Shown here: positions 1 through 8,307 of the stretch, in pieces | Numbering within the stretch: position 1 is the stretch's first letter | How the letters are laid out: the number at the start of each line of letters is the position of its first letter | Source: Mesorhizobium loti | GTDB taxonomy: Bacteria > Pseudomonadota > Alphaproteobacteria > Rhizobiales > Rhizobiaceae | Reading direction: 5' to 3' | Assembly (NCBI RefSeq): GCF_002858745.1 | Contig: NZ_PJRO01000014.1 | Span: 62,001 to 126,000, forward strand | DNA: 64,000 nucleotides | Made by a program: the position numbers and the translations under genes | Notes under the pieces: generated by a model | What the model saw: the letters and a program-made list of their open reading frames with translations, nothing else | The model's database searches: none | What the model was told of the DNA's origin: nothing

Positions 1-150
1 CGATGGATCGTTCAACACTGCTCCGGTACTGGCATAGCCGCGCGGGGCAACGATATGCAGAACCACCCTGTTCTCGATCGCCGCCGGTACAACTGGATGA
101 TCCCAGGTCGCCCTCCCCCGTTGCGGATGCTTTTCAAAGGCGTTTGTCAT
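1..150 (-). CDS. hypothetical protein, N-terminal 50 codons, runs off left edge
   Basis: An open frame starts with ATG at 150-148 on the minus strand and stays open to base 1. It begins MTNAFEKHPQRGRATW and continues with VVLHIVAPRGYASTGAVL. The hydrophobic/basic pattern and high GC third positions look like real coding sequence. No strong Shine-Dalgarno is visible. It would lie downstream of the Wzz-like gene in the same orientation, separated by about 100 bases, so it may be the next gene of the exopolysaccharide unit. I do not recognise the family from 50 residues. The missing C-terminus lies outside the window. Confidence 0.5.
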   Translation of the reverse strand, partial: MTNAFEKHPQRGRATWDHPVVPAAIENRVVLHIVAPRGYASTGAVLNDPS

Positions 151-254
151 GTGACGGTCGCCGCTCTAGATGTTTGACTTCGATAGTCTTCCAAGGACGG
201 AACGCGTCGGCAAGAAATGCAAAGGAGGTAGCGCGATACCCTCGAGGTTACCCC

Positions 255-2096
255 CTAATCCCGACGTATGATTGCCCTATACGCATTGACGACTACCGGA
301 AATGCCATGCCTAGCCGCACCCATCTGTGCTTGGACGTCATTACCCGTGCTTTTGCGAGAAGCACGCCAAGTATCGGCGTCCTGGACGCTTGCAGTGTCC
401 TGACAAGTTCCTGCAAGGTGTCGACGTGCGTCTTTCCCCATTCCGCAACGATCACGACACCGTCAAGGACGGATCCAACGATTAGGTCGTCGGCCCCAGA
501 TTCAAGTGTCGGCAGGTCAATGATGATTTTGTCGTAAGTAGCCACTTCGTCGGCATTCAGTTCGGAGAGGAGTGCCTGCATGTTCTTCGGCACGAGCAGA
601 TTTCTCGCATCCACCGTCGATCTTGAAAGCACGTCGAACCGCCCCGGAGTGCGAATGATGAGCCGAACAAGATCCTTGCTCTCCTTGCCCAGCATACCCG
701 AATGGTCTGGCAGCCGTGCGGCGATCGTCGGTCTCCGAAGATCGGCATCTATGACCAGCGTCTTGAGGCCCGACATTGAGTAAAGCGTGGCGAGATTGGT
801 TGCGACGATACTCTTCTGGCTGTTGTTTGAAACAGCGGTCAATCCCAGGAACCTCACCGGGTGGTTCGTTTCAGCAAGGCTGATTTCGGTTCGCGCTTTC
901 CTCAGGCTCTGGCTGTATTGCGACCAAGGGCGTCTGGACACCTCCTCGATGTCTCCGAACTCCCTCCGGTTACCCAAAGGCGGCAATTCACCGACGCATT
1001 CAATTCCCAAATTATCGCGGATATGACGTGGCGACCGTATAGTCCAGTCGAGCGAATGCCGCGCGAAAGAAACGCCAATACCAAGAATGAGGCCTGCGAC
1101 AGCCGCGAAGGCCAATACCAGCTTCGGCCTCGGAGCGCTTGGAGAAAGTGGCGCTGTCGCGGCCGTGATCACTCTCGCATCGGCAACCGGATAGGATTGC
1201 TGGCTCACCGAATTCGTATAGGCCTGCAGAAAGCTCTCATACATTTTCCGATAGGTGTCTGCCGTCACCTCAAGCTCTTCGAGGGTCGGTTCCGGATTCA
1301 CGCCAACACCGCCGCCAACACCCACGCTGTAGTCGTGCCGAGAACGGAATTCTTGGGCCTTCGCCATCGCCTCGTTCATCTCGGTGCGCAGCTGTTGCAG
1401 GCGTTTTTCCAGCCATGCTCCGCCTTCCTTTGCTGCGTCGGCTTTGGTTTCGATCTGTTCGTGCACGAAGGCGTCAGCGGTTGCATTCGCAATCTTTGCG
1501 GCGCCCTCGGGATCGGCCGTGGTGAAGGATATGTCGATTGCGTAGGAGACACCCACCCTTCGCACGTCGAGGCCATTGCGAAAAATCAACATGGTGAGGC
1601 GAGACTTCTGGTAGTCGGTCAGTTTCGCGATCGCCTCTGAGGCCCAGGCGCTTTTCTGAAATCCTAGGGCCTCAGCCATGTTGTCCTTTAGTTTCCTGAA
1701 CCTCTCGATCAATATCGGTGCCCGAGGGCGATTGAAATTCGCGTTTTCAATCAGTTTCAGCCGATCGATGACCGTCGATGCAATCTTTTCAGACTGCATC
1801 ACTGCAATCTGACTTTCCACTTGCGCGGTATCCAACGAAAGATTTACTTCTGCACCTTCTTGCAAATGTTGTGGCAGTCTCGGCTCGATCAAGATCTGCG
1901 CGCTGGCTGTAAAAACCTGGTCTGTGGTTGAATTGTAGAACCACGCTATCAAGAGTGCAGCGGCAAGACAGGCCGTGATTGTCCCGACGTAATGTCTCAG
2001 AAATCCGGTTATGTCCGATAGGCCAATGAAATCCTGGCCCGCATTGGCCTGCTGATTGGCCACCAAAGGCCACTGGCTGGCGAACAAACGATTCAT
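255..2096 (-). CDS. Wzz/ExoP-like polysaccharide co-polymerase with degenerate BY-kinase domain
   Basis: 613 residues. It has the bacterial chain-length determinant layout: a cytoplasmic N-terminus, a first membrane segment near residues 36-53, a periplasmic region with coiled-coil character around 200-270, a Pro-rich stretch (LSPSAPRPKL), and a second membrane segment near 330-350. A cytoplasmic P-loop domain covers about 400-590. The Walker A' motif is clear (LVIDADLRRP). The Walker A equivalent reads AVSNNSQKSIVATNLA, with Gln where the usual Gly precedes Lys, and there is no C-terminal tyrosine cluster (the end is NAYRAIIRRD). Kinase activity is therefore doubtful, although a chain-length role at the inner membrane is likely. 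The start is supported by GGAG 8 bases upstream. It is divergent from the mannose-nucleotide genes. Confidence 0.88.
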   Translation of the reverse strand: MNRLFASQWPLVANQQANAGQDFIGLSDITGFLRHYVGTITACLAAALLIAWFYNSTTDQVFTASAQILIEPRLPQHLQEGAEVNLSLDTAQVESQIAVMQSEKIASTVIDRLKLIENANFNRPRAPILIERFRKLKDNMAEALGFQKSAWASEAIAKLTDYQKSRLTMLIFRNGLDVRRVGVSYAIDISFTTADPEGAAKIANATADAFVHEQIETKADAAKEGGAWLEKRLQQLRTEMNEAMAKAQEFRSRHDYSVGVGGGVGVNPEPTLEELEVTADTYRKMYESFLQAYTNSVSQQSYPVADARVITAATAPLSPSAPRPKLVLAFAAVAGLILGIGVSFARHSLDWTIRSPRHIRDNLGIECVGELPPLGNRREFGDIEEVSRRPWSQYSQSLRKARTEISLAETNHPVRFLGLTAVSNNSQKSIVATNLATLYSMSGLKTLVIDADLRRPTIAARLPDHSGMLGKESKDLVRLIIRTPGRFDVLSRSTVDARNLLVPKNMQALLSELNADEVATYDKIIIDLPTLESGADDLIVGSVLDGVVIVAEWGKTHVDTLQELVRTLQASRTPILGVLLAKARVMTSKHRWVRLGMAFPVVVNAYRAIIRRD

Positions 2097-2804
2097 CTAA
2101 CGTCTCCGGCTGACGCGAAGGAGTATCCCTCGTGAACTCAGGCCTGACGCAGGCGTGCACGCAGGCCTGACACAGGAGTTCCATGGCGTCCGACCGAAGT
2201 TCTCATGTGCGCGCAGGGGCCCAGCAATCCCAAGCTGCGAGAAAGACTATCCCGGCACAGGGGAAGGTAAACGCCTCCAATTGGCGTAAGCCTACCCCCT
2301 ATGAGAGTGAAGAACGCGGCAAACGGCCACTGGCTAGAAATGACTTCTGCCGCCCGAGCGGCACCTGCCGTACTCGGTTGGCCGCAGGCTCCTCGGCCAG
2401 GACATCCAGCTTCCCGACATGCGCTCGCTCTTCTCCTTGTTTTGCGCCGTCTTCAGGAAAAGCACGGCACCGTCCATCCTTCGTGACCCAACTGCGAAGT
2501 CGCTCCGGTCGGCTTTCGACCTCTGGCTGAAACGCAGTCGAGCGCGGAGCGCTTTTTTGAAACGCCGACGATCGGCGTCTTCCAAAAAGAGAATCCTGTG
2601 ATGTCCTGGGCATGACACCCGAAGTAGCGTTGGATGCGGATGACCCTCCACGATAGCCGATCGCCATACATCCTTTCGATCATCGACCGGTATCACCTAT
2701 TGGATGAAGAGGCCCGAACCGGGGGGTAAGGCTACCCGAATTCATGAAGGGGCCCGGGGCTTCCAGCATGCTAGAAATATTACCGCAATATCGGAGCGGT
2801 TGCC
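2097..2804. other. 708-bp divergent intergenic region, no convincing gene
   Basis: This region separates the Wzz-like gene (minus) from the phosphohexomutase (plus), so it must hold both promoters. Several short open frames exist on both strands, but none shows family-like sequence, a good ribosome-binding site or consistent codon bias. Structured DNA is present: a 10-bp repeat CAGGCCTGAC at 2139-2148 and 2162-2171 flanks the palindrome GCGTGCACGC (2153-2162). TACCCCC-type motifs occur at about 2293 and, inverted, at 2721-2728. This arrangement suits regulator binding, but no regulator can be named. Confidence 0.6.
2139..2171. repeat. direct repeat CAGGCCTGAC x2 flanking palindrome GCGTGCACGC
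   Basis: Two identical 10-mers start 23 bases apart (2139 and 2162), with a perfect 10-bp palindrome between them. The block lies about 45-75 bases upstream of the Wzz-like start codon, a plausible operator position for the minus-strand promoter. Confidence 0.55.
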
Positions 2805-4325
2805 GTGACCCTAAAGATAGTCGACCAGGCCAAGCCGAATACTTTCGCGTTCGAGAACAATGCTCTCATTAAAGCGACTGGCTTCCGTGAATATGATGCA
2901 CGCTGGTGGTTCGGCCATCCAGACTCAGAAAAAGAACCCGAGCTCAATTTGATGGGGGCCCAGGCACTGGGCATGGGTCTTGGCACGCTGATCCGCCGAA
3001 TGGGCGTAGGGCCGGAGATCGTCACCGGTCACGACTTTCGCAGCTACTCCATGTCCATCAAGATGGCGCTGGTCTCAGGGCTGATGGCAGCTGGCGCGCG
3101 TGTCAAGGACATCGGCCTGGCACTTTCCCCGACCGCCTATTTCGCCCAATTCGCACTCAACGCTGCGTCAGTTGCCATGGTCACGGCCTCTCACAATGAG
3201 AACGGTTGGACCGGAGTGAAGATGGGGGCGCAAAGACCCCTCACGTTCGGACCTGACGAGATGACGGCCCTGAAGGCGCTCGTGCTGAACGGCGACTTCG
3301 ACCTGGTCGGTGGTGGAAGCTATCAGTTCATGCCCAGGCTTCGGGAGACGTACATCGAAGATTTGGTTGCCGGAAAGAGCCTTCACCGAAAACCGCGGGT
3401 GGTGGTTGCCTGTGGTAACGGCACAGCGGGTGCTTTTGCGCCGCAGGTACTGGAGAGCATCGGCTGTGTTGTGATCCCCCTCCACATTGAACTCGACCAC
3501 ACGTTTCCGCACTATAACCCCAATCCTGAAGACATGGAGATGCTGCACGCAATCCGGGACAAGGTTTTGGAGACCGGTGCTGATCTGGGGCTTGGCTTCG
3601 ACGGCGACGGCGACCGCTGTGGCGTGGTCGACAATGAAGGTAACGAGATCTTCGCCGACAAGGTTGGTGTCATGCTGGCGCGAGACATCTCCAGCCAACA
3701 TGCACAATGCACCTTTGTCGTGGACGTGAAATCGACCGGGCTTTTCATGACAGATCCCGTTCTCGCGCAAAACGGTGCAAGGACGGACTATTGGAAAACA
3801 GGGCATTCCTACATCAAGCGACGGGTTGCCGAACTTGATGCAATCGCCGGTTTCGAAAAGTCGGGACACTTCTTCTTCAACCCACCGATCGGGCGTGGTT
3901 ATGATGATGGGCTCGTCACAGCGATCGCCGTCTGCGAGATGCTCGACCGGAATCCGGAAAGGACGCTGGCCGAACTCTATCGCGCCCTGCCCGTCACGTT
4001 CGGCACCCCGACGATGTCCCCTCACTGTCCCGATGAAGTCAAATACGGCGTGGTCGACAAGGTCGTCGGTGACTTCATGAAAATGAAAGTGGACGGGACC
4101 AAGTTTGCAGGCCAGCCGCTGGCTGATCTGGTTACCATCAACGGGGTGCGCGTGGTGGCTCAGGACGGCACCTGGGGCTTGGTCAGAGCATCATCGAACA
4201 AGCCCGAAATTGTCGTCGTCGTCGAGAGCCCTGTCTCGTCGGAGCGACGCCGACAGATGTTCGAGGCGCTCGACGCCGTCCTGCGCCGCAATCCAGAGGT
4301 CGGAGCCTATAACCAGACATTCTGA
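2805..4325 (+). CDS. manB: phosphomannomutase/phosphoglucomutase family (alpha-D-phosphohexomutase)
   Basis: 506 residues, the usual family length, with a GTG start preceded by GGAG at about 2793. The active-site serine loop TASHNENGWTG lies near residue 127, the metal-binding loop DGDGDRCG near 267, a sugar-specificity loop reads FEKSGHFFF, and the C-terminal phosphate-binding region is RASSNKPE. It interconverts hexose-6-phosphate and hexose-1-phosphate in the cytoplasm. The next gene, 13 bases downstream, is a mannose-1-phosphate guanylyltransferase, so mannose-6-P to mannose-1-P is the likely reaction (similar in role to rhizobial NoeK). Phosphoglucomutase (ExoC-like) activity cannot be excluded from sequence. 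Confidence 0.88.
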   Translation: MTLKIVDQAKPNTFAFENNALIKATGFREYDARWWFGHPDSEKEPELNLMGAQALGMGLGTLIRRMGVGPEIVTGHDFRSYSMSIKMALVSGLMAAGARVKDIGLALSPTAYFAQFALNAASVAMVTASHNENGWTGVKMGAQRPLTFGPDEMTALKALVLNGDFDLVGGGSYQFMPRLRETYIEDLVAGKSLHRKPRVVVACGNGTAGAFAPQVLESIGCVVIPLHIELDHTFPHYNPNPEDMEMLHAIRDKVLETGADLGLGFDGDGDRCGVVDNEGNEIFADKVGVMLARDISSQHAQCTFVVDVKSTGLFMTDPVLAQNGARTDYWKTGHSYIKRRVAELDAIAGFEKSGHFFFNPPIGRGYDDGLVTAIAVCEMLDRNPERTLAELYRALPVTFGTPTMSPHCPDEVKYGVVDKVVGDFMKMKVDGTKFAGQPLADLVTINGVRVVAQDGTWGLVRASSNKPEIVVVVESPVSSERRRQMFEALDAVLRRNPEVGAYNQTF

Positions 4326-4338
4326 GGGGAGCTGGAGC

Positions 4339-6639
4339 ATGCCACGCCGGATCATCAGTTTTGTCATGAGCGGAGGCGTCGGGTCACGACTGTGGCCACT
4401 CTCACGTGAAGACAATCCCAAACAATTCCACGATCTCTCCGGGGATGGCTCGATGCTTGCGAAGACGGTCCGGCGCCTCAAGGCGTGGCCGAATGGCGAG
4501 ACGCCGATCTACCTCATCGCGTCGGAAAGACACGCCGAACGCGTCATCTCGGACATCAGTCCGCTCGGCTTGAACGGAGGAAAGCCGATCTTCGAACCCC
4601 TAGGTCGCAATACGGCCGCAGCAGTGGCCATCGCCACACTGCAGACGATCTCTGAACACGAACGCGATGCGCTTATACTCGTGGTGCCGTCGGACCATGA
4701 GATTTCGAGCGAAACCCAGTTCTGGGAAACGGTCGAGGCGGGCATACCTGCAGCCGACTCCGGAAGCATTGTGGTGTTTGGCATCACGCCCACTCATGCG
4801 GAGACCGGATATGGATATATTGAGGTTGCCGCCAATGGTGGCGGTGCGGCCGTAGTTTCGCGCTTTGTCGAAAAGCCGAACATCGAGACGGCCCAAGCGT
4901 ATTTGTCGTCGGGAAGATTCTACTGGAACGCGGGCATTTTTCTTTTTCGTGCCGAAACAATGCGCGAGGCGTTGCTGGAGTTTCAGCCGCAAATCTGGGA
5001 GACTGCTGAACGAGCCTACGGAACCGCCAGGGTCGACGTCTCGGGTCTCTACCTACCCCAAGGGTTCTATTCTGCTGTACCCTCAACGTCGATCGACTAT
5101 GCCGTCATGGAGCATGCGCACAGCATCGCGATGGTGACGGCTTCGTTCCGTTGGAATGACCTTGGATCGTGGCAATCGTTGCTCGAAGCCAGTCCGACGG
5201 ACAACAACGGCAACGTGGTGATGGGTGATGTCGTTGCCATGAACTGTGACGATTCTTACCTGAGAAGCCAGGGCAGGCTGCTGACCGTCATCGGAATGAA
5301 GAATGTCGCGGTGGTGGCGACACCGGATGCGATATTCGTCGCTCCCGTCAGCCACAGCCAGAACGTGAAGAAAGTCGTCGAACAGCTGGAGAAAAGCGGG
5401 CGCCTCGAGACGAAATTCACGGCATCGGAAGACCGGATTATCATCAGCGGATCATGGCGAAAGCGCGTCGAGCACTGGCTTTTCGAGGAGACGCTGCCGC
5501 TATGGTCCACTGCGGGTGTCGACAATGTGCATGGTGGCTTCCATGAGGCTCTCGGTTTCGATGCGAGGCCGTTGAGCAAGCCTAAGCGTATGCGGACGAT
5601 GGCTCGTCAGATTTATGCTTTCGCGGTGGCCAAGGAACGCGGCTGGACCGGACCAGCCGACAGGCTCATCGACCACGGCATCAACTTCATCGCACAACAC
5701 GGCCGGACAGACCGCGGCAGCTGGGTTCGCGCGTTGAATGCAAATGGCAGCATGGCTGATCCGGCAGAGGATGCATACGACCATTCCTGTGTGCTCCTGG
5801 CGCTTGCCCATGCCCATCGATGCGGTCACCAAGGGGCACTGCAGCTCGCACGGGAGACATTCAACTTCATTGACTCACACCTTGAGGACGGAAGTCTGAA
5901 TGGTTTTCTCGAGACTCCCGGCTGGAACGGAGTGCGGTCCTCGAACCCACACATGCACATGCTTGAATCCTTCCTTGCCTGGTATGGCGTGACCGGCGAT
6001 CGCACATATCTTCGTCGGGCGGCTCGCATTATCGATCTCTTCCGCTGCCATTTCTTTGACCAGGATAGTTGGACGCTTGGGGAATATTTCGACGCCGATT
6101 GGCTTCCGACGCCCGGAGAGAAGGGCCAGTGGACCGAACCGGGGCATCATTTCGAATGGGCCTCGCTCCTCGTCGATTTTGCCCGGGCCAGTGGGCAGAA
6201 AGATCTGGCTGCGTATGCGAGAAAACTCTACTCGTCGGCGGTCGCCAATGGATTGAACCGAGCTACAGGTCTCGCTTACGCAGCCGTATCGCGACAGGGA
6301 ATGCCCTTCGACAGGCTTTCGCGCAGTTGGCCGCAATGCGAGGCCATCAAGGCGGCAATTGCCTTGGACGACGTTGGTGGGCCGGATCTGAAACCCGAGA
6401 TCGAAGCTCGGGTCGCGCGCCTCTTCAGATGGCATATTGACCCGGCACCGCTCGGGCTCTGGGTGGACAGGATTGACGAGCGCGGACGGTCCCTGGCTAC
6501 CGAGGTTCCTGCCAGCATATTCTACCATCTTGTGACTGCATTGATGCAGTATCTCGACAAGACAGGGGGACAGATCGAACTGTTCCCGCTGCCTGCACAA
6601 GAAAATGAAAGGTCCTCTCTTAAGAAGAGTTACGGCTAA
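4339..6639 (+). CDS. manC: mannose-1-phosphate guanylyltransferase fused to AGE-family epimerase/isomerase
   Basis: 766 residues from the ATG at 4339, which has GGGGAGCTGGAG upstream. Residues 1 to about 360 are a nucleotidyltransferase: the signature SGGVGSRLWPLSR near residue 11 and FVEKPN in the sugar-binding half match GDP-mannose pyrophosphorylases. From about residue 370 (GSWRKRVEHWLFEETLPLW) to the end is an (alpha/alpha)6-barrel of the N-acylglucosamine 2-epimerase / mannose isomerase type. In other bacteria ManC is fused to, or paired with, a cupin-type phosphomannose isomerase; here an unrelated AGE fold takes that place. The probable route is fructose-6-P to mannose-6-P (AGE domain), mannose-1-P (upstream mutase), then GDP-mannose. 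The isomerase substrate is inferred from context. Confidence 0.87.
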   Translation: MPRRIISFVMSGGVGSRLWPLSREDNPKQFHDLSGDGSMLAKTVRRLKAWPNGETPIYLIASERHAERVISDISPLGLNGGKPIFEPLGRNTAAAVAIATLQTISEHERDALILVVPSDHEISSETQFWETVEAGIPAADSGSIVVFGITPTHAETGYGYIEVAANGGGAAVVSRFVEKPNIETAQAYLSSGRFYWNAGIFLFRAETMREALLEFQPQIWETAERAYGTARVDVSGLYLPQGFYSAVPSTSIDYAVMEHAHSIAMVTASFRWNDLGSWQSLLEASPTDNNGNVVMGDVVAMNCDDSYLRSQGRLLTVIGMKNVAVVATPDAIFVAPVSHSQNVKKVVEQLEKSGRLETKFTASEDRIIISGSWRKRVEHWLFEETLPLWSTAGVDNVHGGFHEALGFDARPLSKPKRMRTMARQIYAFAVAKERGWTGPADRLIDHGINFIAQHGRTDRGSWVRALNANGSMADPAEDAYDHSCVLLALAHAHRCGHQGALQLARETFNFIDSHLEDGSLNGFLETPGWNGVRSSNPHMHMLESFLAWYGVTGDRTYLRRAARIIDLFRCHFFDQDSWTLGEYFDADWLPTPGEKGQWTEPGHHFEWASLLVDFARASGQKDLAAYARKLYSSAVANGLNRATGLAYAAVSRQGMPFDRLSRSWPQCEAIKAAIALDDVGGPDLKPEIEARVARLFRWHIDPAPLGLWVDRIDERGRSLATEVPASIFYHLVTALMQYLDKTGGQIELFPLPAQENERSSLKKSYG

Positions 6640-7014
6640 AGAAGTCCACCTCTGCTGCGGAGCGCACGCTGTAGTGACAACTGTTATTTTTCATAACGAT
6701 ACCAGCTTCGAAGTAATTTCATGATGAATCCAATCAACTGCGCCACTTGCCGACTACCGCTAATTAGGTAATCCCTTTGCGTCTTTGTCACCATAGCAAA
6801 TTGCGATATTCTGCAAGCCAAATTCAAAGAGGAGAGCCACCCGGCCGGGCGTGAGTTGATCCGCCATGCTGTCCCGGATTCGAGGCGCCAGAGTTTTCAT
6901 CCGGCGCAAATCGCGGGGTGTTCAAGAACGCGTCATTTGACTTTGCGCAATACCGCCGGCCATTTTTTTGTGAATGAGGTATATGAAGAAGGTGTAACTC
7001 GCACGGCGGTAAGG
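6640..7014. promoter_or_regulatory. intergenic region before the Crp/Fnr gene
   Basis: 375 bases that are AT-richer than the neighbours. A short inverted repeat GTTAT-ttttc-ATAAC lies at 6683-6697. An open frame in the regulator's phase extends back to a TTG at 6856, but the first 53 codons look non-coding and their start has no well-placed ribosome-binding site. I therefore treat most of this as promoter and leader. Confidence 0.45.
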
Positions 7015-7734
7015 ATGACGTATGCTTCACGTTCGCTTTTGAGATGGGATGCGTCCCGTTCGTCCCTCGTTGGACTTAACGGTAACAACGCGGCGCTTAT
7101 GAAGACTCTAGGGTTCACGTCGAAGCGATACCCAGCCAACTCGGTCATCTTCAGTCAAGGCGACGAAAACGATCGCATGTACATTGTTGAGTCAGGCTGG
7201 GGTTGCATTTCACACGAGCTTGCCACCGGACAGCGCCAAATTCTGGATTTTACTCTGACCGGCGATGTCATCCTGCCCCAGCCACATGAGGGCGGTGTTC
7301 TTGAAACATTCCTGGCGCAAACCGAACTTTCATTGTCGATGGCATCCATCAAGTCGTTCACGGTTGCCGCGATGAAATCACCTGATCTCTTCTCTTTCAT
7401 CGTTGAGGCCCTGGCACACAATGGTGCGGTGATAGCTCAACATCTCGCCAATATAGGACGGCGCAACGCGCTGGAGCGGACAGCATACTTACTGCTCGAA
7501 CTGACGGCACGTTTGCAAAGAGTTGGCTCTGTAATTGACAACAGCTTTGAATGCCCGCTGACCCAGTATGACCTCGCGGATGCCCTTGGCCTTACCCCGA
7601 TCCATGTAAACCGGATGCTGCGAGAGCTGCGCGAGCGGAAGTTTCTTGAATTTCGGCAGGGCCATGTTCGCCTACTCGATCATGCGAGTCTGATGAAGTT
7701 CGCGGGTTTCGACGGCGAATATATCGAGAGTTGA
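7015..7734 (+). CDS. Crp/Fnr-family transcriptional regulator
   Basis: 239 residues from the ATG at 7015, typical for the family. The N-terminal half is a cyclic-nucleotide-like beta-roll (YPANSVIFSQGDENDRMYIVESG). It lacks the Fnr cysteine set and lacks a clear cAMP-binding RxE..R signature. The C-terminal winged helix reads LTQYDLADALGLTPIHVNRMLRELRER (given here as positions of about residues 178-204), with the usual recognition helix. It stands alone between the mannose-nucleotide genes and a toxin relic. It may regulate the adjacent polysaccharide genes, which is inference only. The start is uncertain: upstream GTG and TTG codons (6970, 6856) would lengthen it. Confidence 0.8.
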   Translation: MTYASRSLLRWDASRSSLVGLNGNNAALMKTLGFTSKRYPANSVIFSQGDENDRMYIVESGWGCISHELATGQRQILDFTLTGDVILPQPHEGGVLETFLAQTELSLSMASIKSFTVAAMKSPDLFSFIVEALAHNGAVIAQHLANIGRRNALERTAYLLLELTARLQRVGSVIDNSFECPLTQYDLADALGLTPIHVNRMLRELRERKFLEFRQGHVRLLDHASLMKFAGFDGEYIES

Positions 7735-7750
7735 GCGTCAGCTTCCCTAA

Positions 7751-7788
7751 AGAGTTCTTTAGAACTCTATTGCGGGTATCGATCCCGC
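7751..7788 (+). terminator. tandem hairpins after the Crp/Fnr gene
   Basis: AGAGTTC-TTTA-GAACTCT (7751-7768) is a perfect 7-bp stem. A second stem GCGGG-n7-CCCGC (7772-7788) follows. They begin 17 bases after the stop codon. There is no strong T-run, so termination is possible but not certain. Confidence 0.4.
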
Positions 7789-8017
7789 CACCGATGAGGA
7801 CCTGAGAAATCCGAACGACTCGCATTGGAGCCTCGTATCTTCCCCAGCATCCTCATCACCTCAGAAAATCCTGTGCTCGCTGGGGGCGATGGACCAATTC
7901 TCATCCTGCTAGAGCTCTGGGCCTCATAAAACTCAAAGGCGATATTCACCTCCTCGCGATCGATGACGATATTGACCGACGCCATGGTGATCGCGCGTTG
8001 ACCCGCGACGCGCCTGT

Positions 8018-8290
8018 CCTGACATTTCTGCTGGACGGCTCTGTCGCCCTTATCGACCCGGCTCCTGTCACCACGGGCCACGCTTTCCTGGTTCGAAGCC
8101 GAGAAGCATCAGGCTTGGGTGACCTGTCCGCTGACCGAAAGCGGTATCCGTATCGTCGGCCACCCCCAATATACTGATACGCCCGGCTCGCCGGCCGTCG
8201 GTGTCTACATCCCACATTAGGACAAGGTGAGCGACCGGCTTTATCGTGATACGACAATCGCACCTTCTGGCGCCGAGGTAGAACTTTCGT
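8018..8290 (+). pseudogene. VapC-type PIN-domain toxin, frameshifted relic
   Basis: One frame from about 8021 gives TFLLDGSVALIDPAPV, matching the PIN-domain opening in which an Asp-containing LLDxNVLIAL strand carries the first catalytic acid. A +1/-1 shift near 8082-8090 is needed to continue as LSWFEAEKHQAWVTC, then PLTESGIRIVGHPQYTDTPGSP, characteristic of the TA-associated PIN family (W..AE....WATCPLTENG..RI..HP.Y). A stop follows at 8218. A possible C-terminal FW remnant appears in another frame at about 8262. With a frameshift and no start codon this cannot be functional. No partner antitoxin could be recognised in 7790-8017. It sits exactly at the left border of the glycan block. Confidence 0.65.
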
Positions 8291-8307
8291 TCAGCTGAGG
8301 ACCTGAC

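Noticed and set aside
2183..2696. several 60-120-codon frames on both strands in the divergent gap
   Set aside because: They overlap each other in conflicting frames and have no ribosome-binding site or family resemblance. I could not confirm a transposase remnant.
7790..8017. possible antitoxin remnant before the VapC relic
   Set aside because: None of the three plus-strand frames gave an antitoxin-like pattern; only the toxin part is recognisable.
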